Source: Pseudomonas sp. TH31 (GTDB lineage Bacteria > Pseudomonadota > Gammaproteobacteria > Pseudomonadales > Pseudomonadaceae). From it: 64,000 nt of DNA. Each line of letters begins with the position of its first letter. Position 1 is the first letter of the stretch. The stretch covers positions 7,501-71,500 of the forward strand of contig NZ_JAEKEZ010000005.1 in the NCBI RefSeq assembly GCF_016650815.1, in the 5' to 3' direction. Both the position numbers and the translations under genes were made by a program. Below the pieces are notes generated by a model. That model saw nothing but the letters and a program-made list of their open reading frames with translations, was not told the DNA's origin and did no database searches. This document shows positions 53,183 through 60,989 of the stretch, piece after piece.

Positions 53183-53674
53183 TTACAAAGCAAGCCGGGA
53201 GGCCAAGATCTTGAAAAGCTCTGCAAGCATTTGCGCATCAAGCAATGCATGGTGTGGCGGATCAGACAGCTCTAACCCTTCAAGAGCTTCCTCATTCACC
53301 TGATTGAAAAGGCTTGTAAGGTCGGTCGGTTGATTCACAACCTGGACTGGCCAGGGTTGATAATCTGTACAAACGAGATCACAGAAAAACCTCCAATCCC
53401 AATGTGGCGCGTCTGAACAGACCTCAAGTTCCTCGACGAAGCTCTCTAGAAACCTTCGAAGATAGGCCTGGGCTTCGCTTAGTGACTGACCACATCGCGC
53501 ATGATCAAGCTGTGGCAAAACGTTCTGGATGACGAAGTCACTGCAGTCCTCAACTGCATAGGTATCCGTCAATTCAACGTAAAACTCTTCGCCTGACGCC
53601 GTTACCAGCGCTAGTGATATGAGCTTCGAGTCCTGATTGAGCTGTGTAAATTCGCAATCTAGGAATATCTTCAA
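53183..53674 (-). CDS. DEDDh 3'-5' exoribonuclease-like protein
   Basis: 163-aa RNase T/Rv2179c-type exonuclease. Asp6 and Glu8 in IFLDCEFTQL, a middle Asp segment (PHWDWRFFCDLVCTDY), and the HHALLDAQMLAELF His-x4-Asp motif near the end complete the DEDDh site. Expected to trim RNA or DNA from the 3' end using two metal ions. It belongs to a cluster of small minus-strand genes; physiological target unknown. Confidence 0.75.
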   Translation of the reverse strand: MKIFLDCEFTQLNQDSKLISLALVTASGEEFYVELTDTYAVEDCSDFVIQNVLPQLDHARCGQSLSEAQAYLRRFLESFVEELEVCSDAPHWDWRFFCDLVCTDYQPWPVQVVNQPTDLTSLFNQVNEEALEGLELSDPPHHALLDAQMLAELFKILASRLAL

Positions 53675-53826
53675 CTCCCTGTCCTTTTCAACGATTGTTA
53701 GCGTGGCGTCTCATTGGAGCCCGCGTTCGTCCAACGATTTACAGTGCGATGGATTTTCGAGGAGCGTAACTACCAGGTCGGCCGAGTAAGATGAGGCGCT
53801 GCATTTTTGATTGGACGTGGGGTATT

Positions 53827-54126
53827 TCAGTCGTCTCCCCAAGGATCGAATTTGTCCCCATACCTAGCGCTTAAGGCACGATTGCGCGCGATCCGCCTGA
53901 TCCACGGATCGTAGTCCTCGGGCAATGCGGCGAGCTTAGCGCTGATGATCATTTGCACCGCTTCGTCGCGCAGTAACCTGCTGGTCAGCTCGCGGTATTC
54001 GCCACGCGTAACCACACCATAAATGGCGTGATTGTCTTTTACATAGAGGTCGGTCATTCCCACGCGCATATGGCCATATTTTTCTACGTCATCGGCGTAG
54101 ATGTCCTCTAGGCTGAGGTATCCCAT
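53827..54126 (-). CDS. Small hypothetical protein
   Basis: 99 aa from ATG 54126 (MGYLSLEDIYADDVEKYGHM), with LYVKDNHAIYGVVTRGEYRE and a Trp/Arg-rich C-terminus (YDPWIRRIARNRALSARYGD). The balanced composition suggests a real protein. No family recognised. Confidence 0.5.
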   Translation of the reverse strand: MGYLSLEDIYADDVEKYGHMRVGMTDLYVKDNHAIYGVVTRGEYRELTSRLLRDEAVQMIISAKLAALPEDYDPWIRRIARNRALSARYGDKFDPWGDD

Positions 54127-54321
54127 ATCGAACTCCAGGCTAAGAATGTACTCGCTGAATAGCACTGCATGTACGCTCCGCAATGTTCAAATCCACCGAT
54201 AGAGCGCACCATCATTGAAGTCGTCCCTTCGCGCCAGCGCCTACAAAAGCCAGCCAACAGCAGGCGGTTAAGCGTGCGCATGGTAGGTTAGACAGAGACG
54301 TAACTGTTGTGAGAATTCGCT

Positions 54322-54621
54322 TTGAACACACCAAACGCACATGCAGATTTCAATACCTTGATCAACGCACCGAAATTTTCCGACGACCCTTTTGGTCACC
54401 GCCAGAAACAGCGGTGGCAGCTCATCGCTGAAGACATCTACAAAAGCACATCCATCGATATATTGCTCGAAGCAAGAGGCAAAGCCGAAGGCTACATCCA
54501 CGGTCTTGTAGACGCTGGGCATTTGTCGACGAGAGACACCGACCGCGACTATCTCATTTTGAGCATCGTCCAACGACGGCGTGAGTTTTTGCAAAAACTG
54601 CTGAACGAGTACGGCTACTGA
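54322..54621 (+). CDS. Small hypothetical protein
   Basis: 99 aa on the + strand within a mainly minus-strand cluster. Helical, with RQKQRWQLIAEDIYKSTSID, LLEARGKAEGYIHGLVDAGH and QRRREFLQKLLNEYGY. No family recognised; amino-acid composition favours it over the antisense frame at 54268-54594. Confidence 0.55.
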   Translation: MNTPNAHADFNTLINAPKFSDDPFGHRQKQRWQLIAEDIYKSTSIDILLEARGKAEGYIHGLVDAGHLSTRDTDRDYLILSIVQRRREFLQKLLNEYGY

Positions 54622-54677
54622 ACCGAGGTTTATGCCGAACCGTACCTCTAGTAAAAAGGTATTTTCTCACCATCGTT

Positions 54678-55034
54678 TCAAAGGCGGTCGGCGGAATCGA
54701 GTAGCTTGAGAAAGCTTGCTCTGCCGAGGTCTCGCCTGAAGCTAGCGATGACGTAGTTACCGTCTTGGGTTTCGAGCATCCAAAACCGCCCTTCTTTCCT
54801 CGCTGACTGAATTTTACCTGTCCGGAGAATAGAACCATCCGCCCTATGGTGCGTATCGTCACGCTCAGAGTGGTCGAAGGAAACGCCCAGGCATGTGTCA
54901 TCCGCGATGAGAGCGTCGCTAATGAAAGCAGTGACTGGCACCGTGTATTTTCGAAGGCTTGCTCGCACCAAGCGACTCATCTGAAAGTCGCTTAAATCTT
55001 TACTGTGGAACTCCAACTCAGTTACTTCAGGCAT
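54678..55034 (-). CDS. Small Pseudomonas-type protein, paralogue of 52723 remnant
   Basis: 118 aa from ATG 55034 (GGAG upstream): VTELEFHSKDLSDFQMSRLV, then VTAFISDALIADDTCLGVSF, and a C-terminal DGNYVIASFRRDLGRASFLK. No known domain. A truncated second copy lies 1.7 kb away. Followed upstream on the same strand by a DUF6957-like gene, 49 bp apart; probably one transcript. Confidence 0.55.
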   Translation of the reverse strand: MPEVTELEFHSKDLSDFQMSRLVRASLRKYTVPVTAFISDALIADDTCLGVSFDHSERDDTHHRADGSILRTGKIQSARKEGRFWMLETQDGNYVIASFRRDLGRASFLKLLDSADRL

Positions 55035-55083
55035 CAAACCCAAGCTCCAAAACGATTCTGTCTAAAGTGTCTGCGAGCTTCGC

Positions 55084-55488
55084 TCACCCTGCTTTCATCG
55101 AAAAAGCAGTACCAATGCTGGCCTCTTTCCTCAGTCCTGGCCCGAGGAGGAGATAGACCGTACCTTTGGTTTCAAACATGCAGCCTTCAGCGAAGGATTT
55201 TCCGAAATTGCTGCGTACCCACATGCCGGGCTGAAATCGATTTCGACTATCAAAAACGACTTCATGCGCGAACAAAGTCGCGGGCAGTAGACCTAGCCCA
55301 ATGACCTTTTCTCTCTCAACGGGATTAACCGTTAGGTCGATATAAATCCACTGTTTTACTACACAGAACGCTTTGCCGGGGAAGGTCTCTGCTGCCAAAG
55401 AGATTAGGTCTTCTTGTGAGCCTTCCCAGCCGGCAACCTCTTCCCCGGAGCCGTAAAAAAGTTGCGAGACTTCATCTAACGTCACCAT
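55084..55488 (-). CDS. DUF6957-like protein
   Basis: 134 aa from ATG 55488, which has AAGGAGT about 8 nt upstream (the frame opens at 55524). VFDSRNRFQPGMWVRSNFGK and CMFETKGTVYLLLGPGLRKE match my recollection of the DUF6957 family in Pseudomonas accessory regions, often near toxin-immunity genes. Function unknown. Confidence 0.6.
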   Translation of the reverse strand: MVTLDEVSQLFYGSGEEVAGWEGSQEDLISLAAETFPGKAFCVVKQWIYIDLTVNPVEREKVIGLGLLPATLFAHEVVFDSRNRFQPGMWVRSNFGKSFAEGCMFETKGTVYLLLGPGLRKEASIGTAFSMKAG

Positions 55489-55555
55489 CGAAAATACTCC
55501 TTCTCGTTGAACGCGGGCAGTCAAGCGAGCGTGGCCACTGACCTATCACTAGCAA

Positions 55556-56284
55556 TCAAAGATCAATCAACAAATCAGGATCAAAGCCAGTGCTCTGCCC
55601 TGGATAACCTCTTGGGTTGGAGACCACGCGGCACCCACTTTGGGTAAATCTGGCTGCTATGTGGGTGTGCCCGTAGACCCACAGATCGGACTTGCCCACG
55701 AGCTCCGGCCAGTCATTGGCATAAGCAGAGATCAAGTGCGCGGGAAGATCATCACCGACGTGATCTAACATCGGCGCATGGTGCGTAACTACGACGGTTT
55801 TGCCATCGAACGGCTTGTCCAGCTCCTGTGTGAGCCAGGCATATGCTGCTTTGGATTTAGCGATCACGTCATCGGGACGGAGGCGCCGGTATCTCTCATC
55901 TGTTCTGATGACGGTGAAGTCGTTCATACAATCCCAGGCGACTCGTTTCGCGGCAGTAACGTCTCCAGTCGAGGAGTAATCTGTCCAGGCTGTAGTGACC
56001 AGAAACCTAGTTTGATTCAGGATCAAGACTTCGTTTTCGAGGACGTGAACATGTGCAGCTGCGGCATCCTTCATTTTTCGAAGCGTGTGCTCGATGTGGC
56101 CACCGTAGTACTCATGATTTCCGCAGACGTAGATCACCGGGCACTGGAAGACTTCGTTAGCCCACTTCACCCCGCGTGATTTGATATCAATGTCGCCGGC
56201 GAGGATGACTACGTCAGCGTCGCTTAGCGTGGGATCGAACCGAGCGAACTCGAGGTGTAGATCTGAATAGATTTGAAGCTTCAT
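55556..56284 (-). CDS. Calcineurin-like metallophosphoesterase
   Basis: 242-aa cytoplasmic phosphoesterase with the complete metal-binding set: IYSDLHLEF (Asp8, His10), VILAGDIDI, VCGNHEYYGG, VVTHHAPMLD and WVYGHTHIAARF. Substrate could be a nucleotide or phosphodiester and cannot be told. The gene overlaps the preceding one by 4 nt (ATGA at 56281-56284), so both are made from one transcript. Confidence 0.85.
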   Translation of the reverse strand: MKLQIYSDLHLEFARFDPTLSDADVVILAGDIDIKSRGVKWANEVFQCPVIYVCGNHEYYGGHIEHTLRKMKDAAAAHVHVLENEVLILNQTRFLVTTAWTDYSSTGDVTAAKRVAWDCMNDFTVIRTDERYRRLRPDDVIAKSKAAYAWLTQELDKPFDGKTVVVTHHAPMLDHVGDDLPAHLISAYANDWPELVGKSDLWVYGHTHIAARFTQSGCRVVSNPRGYPGQSTGFDPDLLIDL

Positions 56285-56790
56285 GGATTAACCTGCTGCC
56301 GTTGTAGTGGCAGGGCGATTCGGGTCTGATAGTTGGTGCAATGGAAATGCTTCCCGGCGGCAGTCATGGCGTCGTAGATCGTTCGAATATTTCTGAGCAA
56401 GCCTGCGTCGATCTCGCCGGGCGAGCTGCTGTAAATTGCTCCGCTATCGACTTTATGAAGCAGTATGCACTCACCGTTTCTGTCATAGCCGACGATCACA
56501 CTGATCAACTTTTCCATCCGCTCTAAAGAACTCCCGTTGATGCAAGCAGGAGTAACAACCTGAACCGCCTCAATCGTGTGATCTGGGCTCCGCTGAGAGA
56601 GTAGGTGGGCCAGCATAGAAGGGTCTGTTGGCATCAATTTTTTGAACCGAGCCCTTGCTCCTTCACAAATGCGAAAGCGAACGTGATACCAGGGATCCTC
56701 GGAGTCTCGCTCGATCATCCGCCAAGCCGTGCGGCCAGGCCCAGGGAAGCCCGGTAAGCCGACCATACAAGACTCATCTGAAATAAACAT
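56281..56790 (-). CDS. Hypothetical protein coupled to metallophosphoesterase
   Basis: 169 aa: MVGLPGFPGPGRTAWRMIER, ARFKKLMPTDPSMLAHLLSQ, VIVGYDRNGECILLHKVDSG, AMTAAGKHFHCTNYQTRIAL. I do not recognise a domain. The 4-nt overlap with the phosphoesterase gene indicates a functional pair, possibly regulator or substrate adaptor and enzyme. Confidence 0.6.
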   Translation of the reverse strand: MFISDESCMVGLPGFPGPGRTAWRMIERDSEDPWYHVRFRICEGARARFKKLMPTDPSMLAHLLSQRSPDHTIEAVQVVTPACINGSSLERMEKLISVIVGYDRNGECILLHKVDSGAIYSSSPGEIDAGLLRNIRTIYDAMTAAGKHFHCTNYQTRIALPLQRQQVNP

Positions 56791-57185
56791 GACGCGGATT
56801 TCCTCGTTGTGCGGTGCTGCTGTTCGAAATGCGGTGGGGCGATTAAAGAAGTATTCACACGAAAGCTCATGTGCCTTCTCCTACTTGTCGCTTCTCAGCC
56901 TAAGCAGCTTCAATTTCAGCCACCTATGCTCCCCCACGCGCTGACAATTTATGGCTATTGTTCAGTATGAAAATGCCACCTCATGTACCGACACTTCGGG
57001 GCGTACCCAAGTGGTTGCGCTCCGGCCTCGTGGCTACTGATGAGTCTCCGACGTGGCCTGAACTGACTGTATGAGGCTGATTAAATCGCAGGCCGTCCAG
57101 GTCAAATCCCATAAATATAAATATATAGATTTGAATGGGATTGCGCAAACGCGGCATACCGTCCTGCTTTGGGAGGGGAGTCAGG

Positions 57186-57644
57186 ATGTTGCTTCGCCAA
57201 GCGTATGCGGCAGTGCTACAAATGTTGAGAGCTCGACTGGGCCTCTCACAGCACGACATCGCGTTGAATGTCACACAATCGCATGTGAGCCAGCTCGAAG
57301 CTGTAAAAACGTCGGCTACTCTGGAAGTCAGCCAAGAGCTCGCACAAGCTCTACATCTGCATCCTGTATCTTTGCTAGCGCTTGTGTACGCAGCAAAAGA
57401 CCAACGACCAGCTCGTGAAATTCTGCGCTTAGCTCTAGAAGAGTTGGACGCTAATGATCTGCTGGATATCGCCCTCCCTATTCAGCCCGAAAAACTGTCT
57501 TATCCTCAGTCAGTGGCAGCGCAGAAAAAATGGGAAGCTGTCCAGAAGCTAAAAAAAGAAGGGCACAGTCAAGCTGAGGTTGTGCAGATCTTGGGGATGC
57601 CGAAATCAACAGTCGGACGTCTTTGGCACTTGAAAATCTCGTAG
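57186..57644 (+). CDS. Two-HTH DNA-binding protein
   Basis: 152 aa from ATG 57186 (CAGGATG; GGGGAG further up). The N-terminal XRE-like HTH is LRARLGLSQHDIALNVTQSH, followed by VSQLEAVKTSATLEVSQ; the C-terminal half carries a second, recombinase-type HTH (KKEGHSQAEVVQILGMPKST, VGRLWHLKIS). Likely a repressor of neighbouring accessory genes. The repeated 15-mer GGCATACCGTCCTGC lies just upstream (57153). Confidence 0.7.
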   Translation: MLLRQAYAAVLQMLRARLGLSQHDIALNVTQSHVSQLEAVKTSATLEVSQELAQALHLHPVSLLALVYAAKDQRPAREILRLALEELDANDLLDIALPIQPEKLSYPQSVAAQKKWEAVQKLKKEGHSQAEVVQILGMPKSTVGRLWHLKIS

Positions 57645-58025
57645 ACGCAAATGTCTTTCTGTGCTCAATGAAAGCTAGGGGGTAACATTCACATAGTCCC
57701 TTCGTTCTTTGGTCGCCTACGCACCGATTCGTAGTGCTTCATGCCTTTGGAGATCCCTCGCAAGCGAGGCAAGCTCCCGAAGTCGAGCATCTCAACCATT
57801 CAGACTTTGTCGAAGAAGTCCTGGGTGCTCTACGGGTCGCAAGATCTGCAATCCGGATGCTGGCACTGGCAATTTCTCAGCACGAAGAAATCCTGAGAAA
57901 GTAAACGGATGGCATTATCGGAACCCTGATCGTTCATGATCACCACTGGATTCGTGGTGAGGATGAGGAGTTCTGACTAAATATACTCGAGCAGAAGAGA
58001 GATTCAATTCGGGTCGTGTTGTTTA
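57645..58025. other. Intergenic, no gene seen
   Basis: About 380 bp; a 76-codon + frame at 57709 has no protein-like character. No repeats or hairpins noted. Confidence 0.4.
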
Positions 58026-58043
58026 TTGATATCCAGTAGAGGA

Positions 58044-59042
58044 GTGAATTCTATCCAGCAAAAAAAACGTCACCACTTTGTCCCCAAAGCATATCTAAAA
58101 GCGTTCGCGAATAAGGATGGCCAGGTTCTCGTTTACCGTAAGGACAACCCCGGACGTGCGCTCCCCGCCAACCCCGATACAACGCAGTTTGAGCGCTATT
58201 ACTATTCGCAACCGCTACCCGAGGGCGGTCAGGACAATAACACCCTAGAGGACATTTTTTGCGAAGTAGAGTCCGCATGGCCAGCTCTCGTTGAGAGGCT
58301 GGCTCGGAAAGAATCCATAAATGATGAAATTGATCACTTCATCCAATTTGTGGCGCTACAACGAGCCCGTGTGCCTGCGGCGAGAGATGCGTTTGAGGCC
58401 GCATTGGGGGCAACCGTTAAGGAAACTATGAAAGCGCTAGCGAGAAATGGAAAACTCCCTGCGCCGCCCCCAGGTTTTGAAGAAATCCTCGACAAGATCG
58501 ACGTGTCCATAGACCCTCATCAAAGTATTCACGCGATGCCTGGCCTCATCAACAAAATTGGCGAGCTTTTCGATACGGTTGGCCTAGCCATTATTCACAA
58601 CATGTCAGACATGCCGTTTCTGACAAGCGACAATCCAGTCGCTTGGTACGACCCGTCGATCCCAATCGAAAGTCAGAATCCCTATGCCATTTCCCCCGAT
58701 GGGCCGATAGCGATCCAGTTTCCTATAAGCCCCCAGATGATGTTGTTTGGAGCTAAGGAATACCGAGAGCGCTACTGCGCAGAAGGGCTCTTGCATGGCG
58801 AGATACCGGACGTTGAATGGGTACGTTCTGTAAACACCCAGACCTGTCGCTTCGGCTATGGCGCTGTAATTGCCCAACAACCAGGACAGGAAGAAATGAT
58901 CCTGGCGCATAGTGCGCTGTCGCCGGTGTTCGACCACTCATCACTGGAACTTGGCGCCAAGACACTCTCAATGGGTCGGTTCGTTTTCGGTGCGCGAGTA
59001 GCGAAGCTAAAGTGGATACCTCACAAAGATGGATCCGCCTGA
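58044..59042 (+). CDS. DUF4238 domain protein
   Basis: About 332 aa. Near the N-terminus KKRHHFVPKAYLKAFANKDG, and in the middle FLTSDNPVAWYD, are the two hallmarks of DUF4238, a family of unknown function found widely in accessory DNA. The frame has no ATG at its start; GTG 58044 sits directly after AGAGGA and TTG 58026 is the other candidate, so the true start is uncertain. Monocistronic. Confidence 0.75.
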   Translation: MNSIQQKKRHHFVPKAYLKAFANKDGQVLVYRKDNPGRALPANPDTTQFERYYYSQPLPEGGQDNNTLEDIFCEVESAWPALVERLARKESINDEIDHFIQFVALQRARVPAARDAFEAALGATVKETMKALARNGKLPAPPPGFEEILDKIDVSIDPHQSIHAMPGLINKIGELFDTVGLAIIHNMSDMPFLTSDNPVAWYDPSIPIESQNPYAISPDGPIAIQFPISPQMMLFGAKEYRERYCAEGLLHGEIPDVEWVRSVNTQTCRFGYGAVIAQQPGQEEMILAHSALSPVFDHSSLELGAKTLSMGRFVFGARVAKLKWIPHKDGSA

Positions 59043-59084
59043 ACTCGTGCCCTGTCCGTAACCAGTCGGAATTTCTGTCAATGT

Positions 59085-59278
59085 CTACCACCGCATTGTC
59101 ACCGAGATTTGGTCGCGGGCATTTGCCGGAGCCTGGTGCTGAACGTACATCAGCTGCGGGTGCAACTGAGGCTCGGCTCTCGGCAGGTTGCTCGGCTGCG
59201 GGAGCCACGTGACGATGTAACCACTCACAATCCCTACGGCCAGGTTCAGCAGCGTTTTTTTCAGATCTTTTTAGTCAT
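59085..59278 (-). pseudogene. Small single-helix membrane protein, apparent frameshift
   Basis: A very strong AAGGAGGT ribosome-binding site precedes ATG 59278 at 9 nt, but the frame stops after five codons. One extra A in the A5 run just after the start gives MTKKDLKKTLLNLAVGIVSG, then YIVTWLPQPSNLPRAEPQ and a TAG at 59087: a 64-aa protein with one membrane helix and a Pro/Gln-rich tail. Probably a real small gene hidden by an undercalled base. Function unknown. Confidence 0.5.
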
Positions 59279-59741
59279 CAGTTGCCCACCTCCTTTTTCG
59301 AGGGCAACAGTCGGTATAACGGCAGTTTTTTCCCCGACCAGGTTGTTCGCTATTTTTTTCGCTTCGTCATCGCGGCCTCGCTCGCAGTGTGATCTCTTGA
59401 TCGCGCAGTCACGACCAATTGCAGGCGCTATTTTCACCAGCGTTTAGCTGTGTCATCGGGAGGGTTTGCATGGTTTTCGCAAATCCTGAAAACCGAATCT
59501 GCCAAGTCAGGAAAACGTGAACCGCTAGAGCTAGATGTCCGCTAGGGGAGCTAGCATGGAGTCGGCGTTAACTGATCATGTGTTGGTCGGCAAGGTAAGA
59601 AACCGCCCACGACGCTCTAAGGGTGGTTAATGCGCTAATTACGGAACATTATAGCGAGCGCTTTTAAGGCTCAGCTGCGTCCACCCCTCGGATTTCTGAG
59701 GAAGGTGAGCAGGGAGGGAGCGCCTGCTCAGCTCCGGCAGA
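59279..59741. other. Intergenic, no gene seen
   Basis: About 460 bp. The + strand frame at 59109-59447 is the shadow of the small minus-strand gene. Nothing else recognised. Confidence 0.4.
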
Positions 59742-60662
59742 CTACGTTGAGGCTTTACCAGAGATGGTGGTGATGCCTTTGACGATAAGTACCGCAACCA
59801 TGCCTACGAACGCGCCTACTAGGCAGTGGATACCTAGAGTTGCGACGGTTTCCCACGCACCTACCTCTTCGACTAGTCTCTCAGCAAAATGCTGCATCGG
59901 CTCAATGCCTTCTGTGATAAACGCTCCACCGACCAAAAACATTGCGACAGTCCCTATCCAGGACAGTGCTTTCATAAGCTTCGGTGCAGCTGACAGCAGC
60001 CATCCTCCGACAGTTCTCACCACAGAACCCCATGTACCGGTAGCTTTAGATTTCTGGAGGATAAGGCCTGCATCATCCAGACGTACGATCCCCGCGACCA
60101 AGCCGTAAACGCCCACCGTCATGACCACAGCAATCAACGCTAACGTCAAAACCTGCTGGAGCATTGGTGCATCAGTAACGATATTCAGGGTGATGACGAT
60201 GATCTCGGCGCTCAGAATGAAGTCCGTTCTTACAGCACCAGCAATCTTCCGCTTTTCATAAGCTGCAAGCTCATCAGGTGTCTTAGGCTTCGTTTTCTTC
60301 GGTTGCCCTGTGCCGTCGTCTCGACTAGCCGTGAGCTTGTCCTTGATGGCCTCAAATCCCTCATAACAGAGATAAGCTCCCCCTATCATGAGCAGCCAGT
60401 GAACCGCCGCAGGCAGCAGTGCGTTCAACACCAACGCACAAGGCACCAGGATTGCTTTGTTTCTCAACGACCCCTTGAATACAGCCCATACCACCGGTAG
60501 CTCTCGGTCTGCTTTCATGCCAGTAACCTGCTCAGCATTCACAGCAAGGTCGTCGCTCAAGACACTAGCCGATTTCTTTGCAGCGACTTTGCTCATGAGC
60601 GAGATGTCGTCTAGCAGTGTGGCGATGTCGTCCAGAAGTGCGAAGAGGCTACTGCCTGCCAT
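59742..60662 (-). CDS. DUF808 inner-membrane protein (YedI-like)
   Basis: 306-aa membrane protein. The N-terminus SSLFALLDDIATLLDDISLM and KSASVLSDDLAVNAEQVTG are diagnostic for DUF808, followed by several membrane helices (VLNALLPAAVHWLLMIGGAY, LTLALIAVVMTVGVYGLVAG, FVGMVAVLIVKGIT). ATG 60662 is the conserved start; the frame extends to 60830 without support. Function of the family is unknown. Confidence 0.85.
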   Translation of the reverse strand: MAGSSLFALLDDIATLLDDISLMSKVAAKKSASVLSDDLAVNAEQVTGMKADRELPVVWAVFKGSLRNKAILVPCALVLNALLPAAVHWLLMIGGAYLCYEGFEAIKDKLTASRDDGTGQPKKTKPKTPDELAAYEKRKIAGAVRTDFILSAEIIVITLNIVTDAPMLQQVLTLALIAVVMTVGVYGLVAGIVRLDDAGLILQKSKATGTWGSVVRTVGGWLLSAAPKLMKALSWIGTVAMFLVGGAFITEGIEPMQHFAERLVEEVGAWETVATLGIHCLVGAFVGMVAVLIVKGITTISGKAST

Positions 60663-60989
60663 ATGAAAATCCTTGAATAAAACACGAGCTACCAACTGAA
60701 CAACCGCCCCCAGTAAGCTAGGTCGAGCTTGAAGGACGGCTGCAATCGAGGTGAGTGTGTAAATGAGCGCAAGTGGCCCAGATGGCACAGGTACTAGACC
60801 ATATGCTCGGATCACCGTTCCGCATGGCACTTGAGGCCATAGATGGCTTGGATCAGGAGGTACCGCGAAGTGCTGCTAACCTTTCAGAGACGAAGCAGGC
60901 TAACGATAAAACCCAAGCGTCCGTAACAAGGGTTCGCCCTTCTAGATGAGCTCTCACCCAGTACGCGAATGAGAGCCCAGCTAGGGCGA
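60663..60989. other. Intergenic, no gene seen
   Basis: 327 bp between the DUF808 gene and the helicase stop. No terminator with a clear T-run was found. Confidence 0.4.

Noticed and set aside
54268-54594. 108-codon minus frame opposite the 54322 gene
   Set aside because: The + strand frame has a better composition and a clearer start; the minus frame looks like its shadow.
57709-57939. 76-codon + frame between the HTH and DUF4238 genes
   Set aside because: Ser/Arg/Pro-rich, no RBS, no resemblance to a folded protein.
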